Origin: UBA10103 sp964437185
GTDB taxonomy: Bacteria > Patescibacteriota > Minisyncoccia > Phycocordibacterales > UBA2100
Assembly (NCBI GenBank): GCA_964437185.1
Contig: CAYTFU010000011.1
Coordinates: 1-22,263 of the forward strand
Reading direction: 5' to 3'
Length of the DNA: 22,263 bases
In this document: in pieces, positions 1 through 7,186 of the stretch
How the letters are laid out: each line of letters starts with the position of its first letter
How positions within the stretch are numbered: the stretch's first letter is position 1
Notes under the pieces: model-generated
Told to the model about the DNA's origin: nothing
The model's database searches: none
What the model saw: the letters and a program-made list of their open reading frames with translations, nothing else
Made by a program: the position numbers and the translations under genes

Positions 1-2679
1 AACACCGCGTACTCCTTCGGAGTGTCGGGAGGCACCCTCAATGCGCAGTACTACCAGCTTCGTCATCTCAACGCGAGTGGACTCAATATAACGGGGACGC
101 CGGTTGTGAGTTCGCTCTCGAATGGAGATTTTGAACTTTCGGTGGAGGGAGGAACTCTCATCACGGTAGCTCACACTGCGATTGATACAAACGCGAGCCT
201 TACAAGTACGGGCAATCGCTTCGCTACCTCGACCGGAATAACGAGTGGATACGCCGTCACTCGCACGGGGACGCCGCTCAACCCGTGGTACTTTACGGCG
301 CATCACGGATCGATCGCGGGAGAAGCGTACGACTCGGGCGATGGAGTATCGGCGTGCGGATTCATTCGGTGGGATGACAGCGTGTGTCTTCTCGTGCAAC
401 AGGAACATTTCCGTTGGCGCAACGACGACGGGGGCGAGGGTGTCCCTACTACAGATTGGTACAGCACTTCGTGGAGCAAGCGCCAACGCCTCGCAGTGCG
501 CAATCCGAATGCTACAAACTACACGAACATTCCGGTGAAAGTTGTCGTGACCTACGATGGCGATATGCAGAGCGATTTTGATGACCTGCGGTTTACCGAT
601 TCAAGTAATACACTTCTCAGTCATTGGATAGAAAGTTCGGTCGCATCAGCGTCTTCGACCGTGTGGGTAGAGGCGCCGTCGCTTTCGTCAAACGGCAGCG
701 CAATACTCTACATGTACTACGGCAACGGGAGCGCGACGAGCAGTTCTGTAGGCACCACGACGTTCGGTTTCTTCGACGATTTCGAAGACAACAACATCAC
801 CGAGTACTCTGGCTCTGCTAGTGACAAAGCGTTCTTCACCACTGGTACGCTCTTCAATCACAATTACACCTACGGACTCTACGCCGACACGGGCGACGAG
901 AACGAACGAACCGTCGATGGCGGTATCTACCAGACGGGCGCTCTCATGGCACAAGGACAGACGGTGCAGTTCTATCAGTACGTCGACACCACGCAGCCGG
1001 ATGAGCCGTGCACGCTCTTTGCGGTCCAAGGCTCGGGCTCGAATTATGCGGTGTGCCTCGATCAAGATCCGGTGGAAAAGGTGAAGGTGGTGGAGAATGT
1101 GACGTCCGACGATGATAGCGGCACGACTCTTGCATCGACCACGGTGACATATACCTCCGGCTGGTACCGAGTTGAGGTCGATTGGCTCACCACCAACGAA
1201 ATCAACGTGACTGTGTATGATAGTGCGGGATCTGTCTTTGCGACGGTCAACACGTCAGACTCTAGTCATACAAGTGGCGGCATGGGCTTTACTTTCTGGG
1301 GTCAACATGGCGGTTGGGATTTCTACAGTTCGCGTCAGTACACCGCGACTGATCCGACGTACATTTTCGGACTCGAACAAACATACGGAGGTGCCACCTG
1401 GAAAGCAGCCGAAGATGCGACGTGGACCACCTCGACGGTAGGCGAAAATATCCGACTACGTTTCAATGTACAAAACACCGCATCGACGGTATGGAGTCGC
1501 TTGTTCCGACTGCAGGTCGCACCGAAGGCTGGCGCGGCAAGTTGTGAGGCGGTGCCGTATGGCAACTACTCCGACGTCCCGGTTTTGGGTGCCTGTGGCA
1601 CGGCCGTCGCGTGTATGGCCTCTTCGACACAGATCGCAAATGCGGATCCGACGGCGGGTCTCCTTACATACCCATCAAACATTTCGTTTAGCGCTGGCAG
1701 TATCGTCGCGAGTTCGACCAACGAGACTGCGAGCAGCACCATCGCGGGCAACGCGGCGACTGAAGTGGAGTATGTATTCAAGCTTACCAACAACGTCGCC
1801 GACGATGCATACTGCTTCCGCACCTCAAATGGCGGGCTCGACCTCGATGGGTATACAAATGTCGCGGAGGTCGCGCTCTTCTTCCCGCCATCAGTTGAAA
1901 TCGATAGAGCTCTAAACGGCGGGGGGAACATTACGATTACCGAGGGGACTTCAACGATGATATCAGCAACTTCCACCGTGAAGGATCTCAACGGATACGA
2001 CAACATGGTCGCAGGTACTTCAACGATCTATCGTTCGGGGGTCGCGGGAGGGGCCGATTGCACCCACGACGGTAACAATTGTTATCAAATCTCCTCGACG
2101 GCCTGCACATTCACGAATTGTTCCGGCAACACATGCACGCTTTCATGCAGTGCCCCGATTCAATACGTCGCAGATCCTACAGACTCGGGTACGTACTCAG
2201 CCGAAAACTGGCTCGCGCGACTCACTGTGGAAGATGCTGCAGGCCAGCGTGACACTGAGACAACCTCCGGAGTCGAGCTCCTCTCGCTCTACGGCCTTGC
2301 CGTCGTCACGGGCGATTTGGATTTCGGTTCGCTCTACGTCGGGCAAAACACCGGCTCTGTGAACGCCACGTCCACGATTGCAAATACGGGTAACACGAAC
2401 ATCGATGTACAGGTGGCGGGAACCGATCTCACAGGCGGCGTGAGTAGCATTCCTGTAGGAGAACAAAAGTACGCCACATCGACGTTCGTATACAGCGCGT
2501 GTTCGATCTGTCAGTTCCTCACGGGATCTGCGACCAACGTCGATGTGAACATCCCGACACCATCCTCGACAACGACGCCGAGCACGAGCGATCTCTACTG
2601 GGGTATTAATATTCCGACGGGCATCAATGCGACCGATTATTCAGGGGTTAATGAATTTACCGCGGTAAGCGGTGGATAG
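1..2679 (+). CDS. Large secreted DUF2341 / lectin-like surface protein, 5' end missing
   Basis: The frame is open from base 1 to the TAG at 2677-2679, so this is the last 892 codons of a longer gene; the GTG at 22 is an internal Val and not a convincing start. About residues 155-265 (counted from base 1) look like a DUF2341 domain, starting at W-S-K-R-Q-R and ending near F-F-D-D-F-E-D. Residues 265-450 resemble the beta-sandwich lectin/LamG-like module that often follows DUF2341. Ser/Thr-rich Ig-like stretches with Cys pairs come next. From about base 2014 the C-terminal 220 residues resemble those of the protein at 8495-10426 (IYRSGV, ADPTD, NWLA, WGINIP). No membrane anchor, sorting motif or dockerin is visible at the C-terminus. 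DUF2341 has no settled function; surface glycan or protein binding is an inference. The call as a surface protein is firm, the role is not. Confidence 0.85.
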   Translation, partial: NTAYSFGVSGGTLNAQYYQLRHLNASGLNITGTPVVSSLSNGDFELSVEGGTLITVAHTAIDTNASLTSTGNRFATSTGITSGYAVTRTGTPLNPWYFTAHHGSIAGEAYDSGDGVSACGFIRWDDSVCLLVQQEHFRWRNDDGGEGVPTTDWYSTSWSKRQRLAVRNPNATNYTNIPVKVVVTYDGDMQSDFDDLRFTDSSNTLLSHWIESSVASASSTVWVEAPSLSSNGSAILYMYYGNGSATSSSVGTTTFGFFDDFEDNNITEYSGSASDKAFFTTGTLFNHNYTYGLYADTGDENERTVDGGIYQTGALMAQGQTVQFYQYVDTTQPDEPCTLFAVQGSGSNYAVCLDQDPVEKVKVVENVTSDDDSGTTLASTTVTYTSGWYRVEVDWLTTNEINVTVYDSAGSVFATVNTSDSSHTSGGMGFTFWGQHGGWDFYSSRQYTATDPTYIFGLEQTYGGATWKAAEDATWTTSTVGENIRLRFNVQNTASTVWSRLFRLQVAPKAGAASCEAVPYGNYSDVPVLGACGTAVACMASSTQIANADPTAGLLTYPSNISFSAGSIVASSTNETASSTIAGNAATEVEYVFKLTNNVADDAYCFRTSNGGLDLDGYTNVAEVALFFPPSVEIDRALNGGGNITITEGTSTMISATSTVKDLNGYDNMVAGTSTIYRSGVAGGADCTHDGNNCYQISSTACTFTNCSGNTCTLSCSAPIQYVADPTDSGTYSAENWLARLTVEDAAGQRDTETTSGVELLSLYGLAVVTGDLDFGSLYVGQNTGSVNATSTIANTGNTNIDVQVAGTDLTGGVSSIPVGEQKYATSTFVYSACSICQFLTGSATNVDVNIPTPSSTTTPSTSDLYWGINIPTGINATDYSGVNEFTAVSGG

Positions 2680-2709
2680 TATGAATGATGCCCCTCGAAT
2701 CAAAATTGT

Positions 2710-3420
2710 ATGAATACATTCTTAAACATAGTACAAAAAATAAAACTTCCCGCCTTCGGCCAGCGAGCGCGCCTATACCTCATCGGTGCGGTCATTGTGC
2801 TTGGTGTCGGAGCTCTCGTATTTGCGACGCTGCGGTCACAAACAAAATTCACGAGCGACTACTCGGAGTATGCGCTTCGAGCCAAGGTGCACGAAGACGC
2901 CGCGTACCTTCTCTCCGCGCCGAGCAATCCCGTCCGACTCCAGCTTAATCAGGTACTCTCGGATGTTCTTGGCAAAAGAATGAGCGCCGAAGAGCGTCTC
3001 AAACTCGCAACTCGGGGGCTCGAGCTCGCGGGGGAGACGGAGAAGCAGATAGAGGCAGTGAGCAAGGCCGGAGAGGCGGTCGATGCTGCGGTCGCTCAGA
3101 TGCAAGTCACTATGCTCGATAGCCTTACGTCGAGCCAGCATGCAAAAGAGGTGATAGCACTCGCCAAACGCCGATCAGAAATAATCTCAGACATCCGCGC
3201 GTATTCGTATCGCGCCGATTTCGAGGTGCGCAAAATATTCGACCGCGTCATTGCCGATCGGGGCGAGCTTACTCAATCCCACGTGATCGATCTCAATATC
3301 GCGATTCCCGAACTCGAAGAACAATTCAACGCCCGCACCGATCTCTATTTAGAACTCGAGCGGACGGGGGAGGAAATGCAACGCAAGTTTGCTGAAGGTG
3401 GGGTGCTTCCAAGGTATTGA
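2710..3420 (+). CDS. Single-pass membrane protein with long helical (coiled-coil-like) extracellular part
   Basis: I do not recognise this 236-residue protein. A basic N-terminus (K10, K12, R19, R21) precedes one hydrophobic segment at about residues 22-40. The rest, 45-236, is rich in Ala, Glu, Lys, Arg and Leu with almost no Pro or Gly and looks helical, probably coiled coil. This suggests a type II membrane protein with its helical body outside the cell. The start is the ATG at 2710, 30 nt after the preceding stop. No Shine-Dalgarno is evident, and no second methionine lies before the membrane segment. It is probably co-transcribed with the DUF2341 gene upstream. Codon use looks like its neighbours, so it is likely a real gene. 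A spacer, stalk or sensor-like role is possible, but nothing in the sequence decides this. Confidence 0.75.
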   Translation: MNTFLNIVQKIKLPAFGQRARLYLIGAVIVLGVGALVFATLRSQTKFTSDYSEYALRAKVHEDAAYLLSAPSNPVRLQLNQVLSDVLGKRMSAEERLKLATRGLELAGETEKQIEAVSKAGEAVDAAVAQMQVTMLDSLTSSQHAKEVIALAKRRSEIISDIRAYSYRADFEVRKIFDRVIADRGELTQSHVIDLNIAIPELEEQFNARTDLYLELERTGEEMQRKFAEGGVLPRY

Positions 3421-3434
3421 AATATTGCGAGCGC

Positions 3435-3463
3435 TGGACAAGGATCATATTGTAATGTATAAA
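3435..3463 (+). promoter_or_regulatory. Sigma-70-type promoter for the small membrane protein gene at 3498
   Basis: A -35 box TGGACA (3435-3440, 5 of 6 to consensus) and a -10 box TATAAA (3458-3463, 5 of 6) are separated by 17 bp. The predicted transcript start near 3470 gives a leader of about 28 nt that contains GGAG at 3485-3488. It is the best-formed promoter I see in the window. Confidence 0.6.
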
Positions 3464-3497
3464 ACAGATAGTCGTAACCCCGTTGGAGTGTAACGCC

Positions 3498-3830
3498 ATG
3501 TGGAAGCTTCTGGGTTGGAGTGCCTTTCTCGTTGTTGTTTTCTCGCTCCGCTTTGTACCCGAACTATGGGAAAAGGCGAGAGGGCGGTGGCCGGGGGCAT
3601 TCGAAACGGATAATCCCGTACCCGACGAGATGCCGACAAGCTATATGATCGGCGCATTATTCGGGTTTGCGGCAGTCATTTATGCCGGACTCGAGTACAA
3701 CGCAGGCGTCGCGATCATCGCTCTTTACCTTTTGTTTTTCATCGCGGTCGTGCTAATGCACGTGCCGCCCTACATTCGCCATCAGTATCGGCGAATTCGG
3801 GGCCGCATTCCACCACCGGCGGTCTGCTGA
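3498..3830 (+). CDS. Small three-helix membrane protein
   Basis: The ATG at 3498 is chosen because GGAG (3485-3488) lies 9 nt upstream and a good promoter sits before it; a TTG at 3483 would add five residues but would overlap that ribosome binding site. The 110-residue product has three hydrophobic segments at about 5-20, 49-66 and 70-89, and ends in a basic tail (RHQYRRIRGR) with a final Cys. The segment between helices one and two (PELWEKARGRWPG...PVPDE) is polar. I do not recognise a family. It appears to be a single-gene unit between its own promoter and a hairpin at 3841-3883. The membrane nature is clear, the function unknown. Confidence 0.7.
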   Translation: MWKLLGWSAFLVVVFSLRFVPELWEKARGRWPGAFETDNPVPDEMPTSYMIGALFGFAAVIYAGLEYNAGVAIIALYLLFFIAVVLMHVPPYIRHQYRRIRGRIPPPAVC

Positions 3831-3840
3831 AAAACGGCTC

Positions 3841-3883
3841 GCCTCGCTAAACGAAAGGGTTTCGCCCCAACGTTTTGCGAGGC
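3841..3883 (+). terminator. Hairpin downstream of 3498-3830, possible terminator
   Basis: GCCTCGCTAAACG (3841-3853) pairs with CGTTTTGCGAGGC (3871-3883) with one mismatch over 13 bp and a 17-nt loop. It starts 10 nt after the TGA at 3828-3830. It is followed by CCTTTCATTTT, which is T-rich but not a clean T run. On the minus strand GTTTTT follows the stem a few bases out, so it could also act that way. Competing pairings exist (GAAAGGG 3853-3859 with CCCTTTC 3883-3889; CCCCAACG 3865-3872 with CGTTGGGG 3900-3907). A terminator is the simplest reading. Confidence 0.45.
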
Positions 3884-3900
3884 CCTTTCATTTTGAGGGC

Positions 3901-3926
3901 GTTGGGGTCACGCAAAGTTGGGGTCA
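3901..3926. repeat. Short direct repeat GTTGGGGTCA x2
   Basis: GTTGGGGTCA occurs at 3901-3910 and again at 3917-3926, a 16-bp period, in the G-rich intergenic stretch before the gene at 3958. The first copy also takes part in the alternative pairing with 3865-3872. Function is unknown; it may be a protein site or chance in a G-rich stretch. Confidence 0.4.
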
Positions 3927-3957
3927 GAGCTCACGGGGAGAGGAGGGGTGTTTATAT

Positions 3958-4332
3958 ATGGGTATATTGAAGGGGTCAAATACGCGGTATACTGCGGACA
4001 CTATGGACCAAGAAGGCGGACAGGCGGGAGGTGTGCGCGGAATGGGGAAGAAGGTGGTGGCGAAAGTGATGCCGGTTTTTGATCGGCTTACTGATATTGC
4101 GTTTGATGATGCGCAGATCGTGAAGCGGGAAGGGCAGCTTTTTTTCGGCATGACATTTTTGCTCGTCGGTCTCTTTCGATTTCAGAGCGGGAAGTATTGC
4201 GATGGAAATGCCGCTGATTATCTTTCCTGCACGCGGCCCGCGACATACTATTATTACGGAGGGTTTGAAATCTTTCTTCTCATCATCGGGAGCTTTCTCG
4301 TCACGCTCTGGCTTTTGAAGCGACGCGGATAA
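3958..4332 (+). CDS. Small two-helix membrane protein
   Basis: This 124-residue product has hydrophobic segments at about 61-75 and 103-120, a short loop between them with two Cys (81 and 91) and Y-Y-Y-Y, and a basic end (KRRG). The N-terminal 60 residues are soluble and probably cytoplasmic. I do not recognise a family. Two starts are possible. The ATG at 3958 has AGGAGG at 3941-3946, 11 nt away. The ATG at 4003 (MDQEGG...) follows a promoter-like TTGAAG (3967-3972) and TATACT (3988-3993), so it could be a very short-leader start. I list the longer form because of its ribosome binding site, with little confidence between them. No partner is evident apart from neighbouring small membrane proteins. 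Confidence 0.65.
   Translation: MGILKGSNTRYTADTMDQEGGQAGGVRGMGKKVVAKVMPVFDRLTDIAFDDAQIVKREGQLFFGMTFLLVGLFRFQSGKYCDGNAADYLSCTRPATYYYYGGFEIFLLIIGSFLVTLWLLKRRG
3967..3993 (+). promoter_or_regulatory. Candidate promoter just upstream of the alternative start at 4003
   Basis: TTGAAG (3967-3972) and TATACT (3988-3993) are separated by 15 bp, slightly short. Transcription would start at about 4000, almost at the ATG at 4003. If real, the mRNA would be leaderless or nearly so and the protein would begin at MDQEGG. Confidence 0.3.
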
Positions 4333-4351
4333 AAACTTTTCACCATATTTT

Positions 4352-4365
4352 GCGCTCGCGAGCGC
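4352..4365. repeat. Perfect 14-bp palindrome GCGCTCGCGAGCGC
   Basis: A perfect GC-rich palindrome lies between the stop at 4330-4332 and the -10 element at 4376-4381, roughly where a -35 box would be. It could be an operator for the FN3-ABC operon or a hairpin ending the upstream transcript, but no T run follows it. Confidence 0.5.
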
Positions 4366-4372
4366 GGAATGC

Positions 4373-4381
4373 TGTTAGAAT
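4373..4381 (+). promoter_or_regulatory. Extended -10 element of the FN3-ABC operon
   Basis: TGTTAGAAT matches an extended -10 (TG, one base, TAGAAT). The predicted start near 4388 gives a leader of about 29 nt before the ATG at 4417. No good -35 is visible, as is common with extended -10 promoters. It supports 4417 over the upstream ATG at 4369, which would lie before the promoter. Confidence 0.4.
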
Positions 4382-4416
4382 TGAATGTACGCTCTGCATG
4401 TGCAGCGCCTTTGGAC

Positions 4417-5835
4417 ATGGTCAAAAAATACGCACGATTTGGATACGTGGTAGCTGCGCTCGCGCTGGTTGCGGTGGGGCTGCGCGTGTACGCGTCGGAA
4501 ATTTCCAACATCACCATCACGAATATCGCCGAGGATAGCGCCACGGTCTCATGGAATACCGATGTGAACACAGATGCGACCATTAACTACGGCCTCGATG
4601 AGGCGGTGGGCATTGTGCGCGATCCGACCTTTACCAAAAAAGCGCATTCACTGAAAATCGAGAATCTCGATCCTTCCACCACATACTTTTTTCGGGTTGT
4701 TTCAACCGATATCGATGGCAACAAAAACGCGACGGCCGGTTTTTCGTTCGTTACCAAGGGGTCGCAGGCGGATAAGGTCAAAAAACAGATCAAGAAAATT
4801 ACGGACCCCGAAGCGCTCAAAGAAGTGATCGAGGCAGTGAAGGAGGTTGCGAGTGATCTCTTGCGAGAGCCTTCTATTATTGGCCTCCCCAAGGTCTCGG
4901 TAGAGGAAAATCGCGTTACCGTCTCGTGGACCACCGATCGAGAGGCGGGTTCGCAAGTGGAGCTCGTCCCCGAGGGCGAGTACAGTGCATCCGCAACGGA
5001 TCCGTACACTATAGTTCAGGGCGATTCAAACGAGCGCGTCAAAAAGCACGTCGTGGAGTTGCTTGGTCTCGAACCCTCAACCACCTACCACTTTCGCGTC
5101 GCTTCGGAAGACGACGTTGGTCTCCGCGGAGTTTCCGAGGACGATACATTTCGCACGCTGTCGCTTTTGCCAGAAATTCGAAACGTGCAGGTGAGTCGCA
5201 TTCAAGAAAATTCTGCAGTTGTGACATGGTCCACAGGCAATGTGAAGGCGAAGGGGATTGTTTCCTATACAAATCTTCGCACGAAGGCCACCAAATCAGC
5301 GGGCAATCCTGTTTTTGCGACGGTTCAGAGTGTCCCCCTCACGGGTCTCGAATTTGGAACACGCTACTCGGCAATCATAACGGCGACGAACGAAGCGGGC
5401 GACAACATCGAGAGTAAGCCTTTCAACTTCGTAACAGTGCGAGACGTCGTGGCGCCGGAAATTACTAAAGTGAACAATGAATCAACTCTCTATCCCGGCG
5501 AGGATACCAAAGTGCAGACAATCATTTCGTGGATTACCGACGAGCCTTCGTATTGCCAAGTATTTTACGTGCAAGGTCTCATCAAGGCTGAGGGTGGCGA
5601 GGGAGACGCGTTGCAAAAGGAGAGCAACCCGGTGACGACCCATACGCAGGTGATCGTCGGGTTCGCGCCCGCCAACGTATATAAATTTTGGATGAAGTGT
5701 CACGACGAGGCGCGCAATGAGTCCCAGTCCGACGACTTCGTGCTCATTACACCGATCAAAGAAAAAAACATTATCGACATTATTCTCGAGAACTTCCAGG
5801 GCACATTCGGATGGGTCAACAAAATCGGTAAATAA
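4417..5835 (+). CDS. Secreted protein with four fibronectin type III-like domains
   Basis: The ATG at 4417 is chosen because it gives a clean signal peptide (MVKKYARFGY, hydrophobic core, cleavage after V-Y-A at residue 26) and lies downstream of the extended -10. The 472-residue protein has FN3-like domains at about 28-114, 152-248, 252-341 and 347-446. Each has the pattern A-T-V-S-W-x-T-D near its start and S-T-T-Y-x-F-R-V in the middle. A charged helical linker (116-150) separates domains one and two. Domain four has two Cys (380 and 428). A short amphipathic tail (EKNIIDIILENF...) ends it, with no true membrane anchor. The ABC ATPase gene begins 1 nt after the stop, so the protein probably serves the transporter outside the cell, for instance as an adaptor or substrate-capture part. 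That role is inferred from position; the FN3 call is strong. Confidence 0.85.
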   Translation: MVKKYARFGYVVAALALVAVGLRVYASEISNITITNIAEDSATVSWNTDVNTDATINYGLDEAVGIVRDPTFTKKAHSLKIENLDPSTTYFFRVVSTDIDGNKNATAGFSFVTKGSQADKVKKQIKKITDPEALKEVIEAVKEVASDLLREPSIIGLPKVSVEENRVTVSWTTDREAGSQVELVPEGEYSASATDPYTIVQGDSNERVKKHVVELLGLEPSTTYHFRVASEDDVGLRGVSEDDTFRTLSLLPEIRNVQVSRIQENSAVVTWSTGNVKAKGIVSYTNLRTKATKSAGNPVFATVQSVPLTGLEFGTRYSAIITATNEAGDNIESKPFNFVTVRDVVAPEITKVNNESTLYPGEDTKVQTIISWITDEPSYCQVFYVQGLIKAEGGEGDALQKESNPVTTHTQVIVGFAPANVYKFWMKCHDEARNESQSDDFVLITPIKEKNIIDIILENFQGTFGWVNKIGK

Positions 5836-5836
5836 C

Positions 5837-7183
5837 ATGGCAAAGATCGACATACACGTGGATGACATGGTGATCACCTACAACAAAGGAAAGTCCAACG
5901 AATTTAATGCGCTCCAACATGTGACCGCCGAGATCTATCCGCGCGAATACATCATTCTTTTCGGACCCTCTGGTTGCGGGAAATCCACATTGCTCTACAC
6001 AATGCTCGGCGGTATCCCGCCGGAGAGTGGCCACATGTACGTGAAAGGAGAGGATATCTACGCGTATACCCCCGCCGAAATGAACGCATACCAGCAGACC
6101 ACTATCGGAATTGTCTACCAGCAGTTCAACCTCATCTCATCGATTTCCGTGCTCGACAACGTCGCGCTCCCGATGATTTTTCTCAACAAATCGGTGCAAG
6201 AGCGCAACGCGCGCGGAAGCGATCTTTTGCGCCGCTTCGGGATTCCGGAGCGTCTCGAAAACAAACTCCCCACGTTTATGTCCGGCGGTCAGCAGCAGCG
6301 TGTTGCGGTGGCCCGAGCGCTTGTAAATGACCCCGAGATTCTCCTTGCCGACGAACCCGTGGGTAACCTCGACAGTATTTCCGCCGAACACGTTATGGAT
6401 AGCTTTAAGGAGATTAATGAAAAGGACCGCAAGACGGTGATTCTCGTTACGCACGATGCGAAGTACTTGCCTTACGCGCACCGCGTCTTTTACATGCGCG
6501 ACGGTCTCTTGCGCCGCATTGTAGTGAATCCCGAGATGAAGCAGATCAAGCGCGTGAAGCCGGGCGAGACGATCGTGACCGAGATTGAACAGCTCGCGCG
6601 CCTCTACCCGTATGCAGAGCCGATAGAGCTGAAGGTGAAGAGTGTTGTGAATTATGCGACGCAGAATATCGGATTTCGTCAGCTTGAGCGCCTTGAGAAG
6701 GGGATACTCGAAGTGCTGAAGGGTACGATGGACGAAAATATGTTCCACACATTTTTGGTCAAGCGAACCGAAAGTGGCGGCGTGGGGATGCACGTCGACG
6801 ATGCGGAGCAAGTCTCACGAAGGGTGCTCTCGCTGTTTCGTCACTCACTCGATGTGCAGCGTTTTCGCGGAAGCATGCATGAGGACAATGTGTTTTTGCA
6901 CCAACACATTCTCCTCGAACGACTCCTCACGTACCTCACCGAGGAGATAGGGCTTCAGTCTACGGGTGCGCAACTTACCGTATTGCGCGCGGCGGTCGCG
7001 GATCGCGCGGGGGGCATCACCACTGCGGATGAATTCCACGATCGGCTCATGTTTTCATCCAACATGGGCGGTGCTGAATACACAGAAGGCGATGCGTACC
7101 GCATCGCACGGTATCTGGAAAAACTCATTGCGCAAGGCGGTTACCTCATCCGTCCAAACGAACTTTTGGGCTCGCACTCATAA
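5837..7183 (+). CDS. ABC transporter ATPase (MacB/LolD type) with long C-terminal extension
   Basis: The 448-residue protein begins with a complete nucleotide-binding domain: Walker A G-P-S-G-C-G-K-S-T at 43-51, Q-loop at Y-Q-Q-F-N (94-98), signature M-S-G-G-Q at 148-152, Walker B I-L-L-A-D-E-P at 168-174 with catalytic Glu173, and the switch His in V-T-H-D (His206). This part resembles MacB/LolD-type ATPases, which are normally about 220-240 residues and drive export or extraction of substrates through FtsX-fold permeases. Residues 230-448 form an extra part, charged and mostly helical, that I cannot assign. It could regulate the ATPase or bind a cytoplasmic partner. The ATG at 5837 is 1 nt after the FN3 gene's stop, and the permease gene follows 3 nt after this one. 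The in-frame codons upstream of 5837 belong to the FN3 gene overlap and are not used. Confidence 0.93.
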   Translation: MAKIDIHVDDMVITYNKGKSNEFNALQHVTAEIYPREYIILFGPSGCGKSTLLYTMLGGIPPESGHMYVKGEDIYAYTPAEMNAYQQTTIGIVYQQFNLISSISVLDNVALPMIFLNKSVQERNARGSDLLRRFGIPERLENKLPTFMSGGQQQRVAVARALVNDPEILLADEPVGNLDSISAEHVMDSFKEINEKDRKTVILVTHDAKYLPYAHRVFYMRDGLLRRIVVNPEMKQIKRVKPGETIVTEIEQLARLYPYAEPIELKVKSVVNYATQNIGFRQLERLEKGILEVLKGTMDENMFHTFLVKRTESGGVGMHVDDAEQVSRRVLSLFRHSLDVQRFRGSMHEDNVFLHQHILLERLLTYLTEEIGLQSTGAQLTVLRAAVADRAGGITTADEFHDRLMFSSNMGGAEYTEGDAYRIARYLEKLIAQGGYLIRPNELLGSHS

Positions 7184-7186
7184 TCT

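Noticed and set aside
22..2679. GTG at 22 as the true start of the DUF2341 gene
   Set aside because: The frame is open upstream to base 1 with protein-like sequence (N-T-A-Y-S-F-G-V), and no signal peptide follows the GTG, so the gene begins outside the window.
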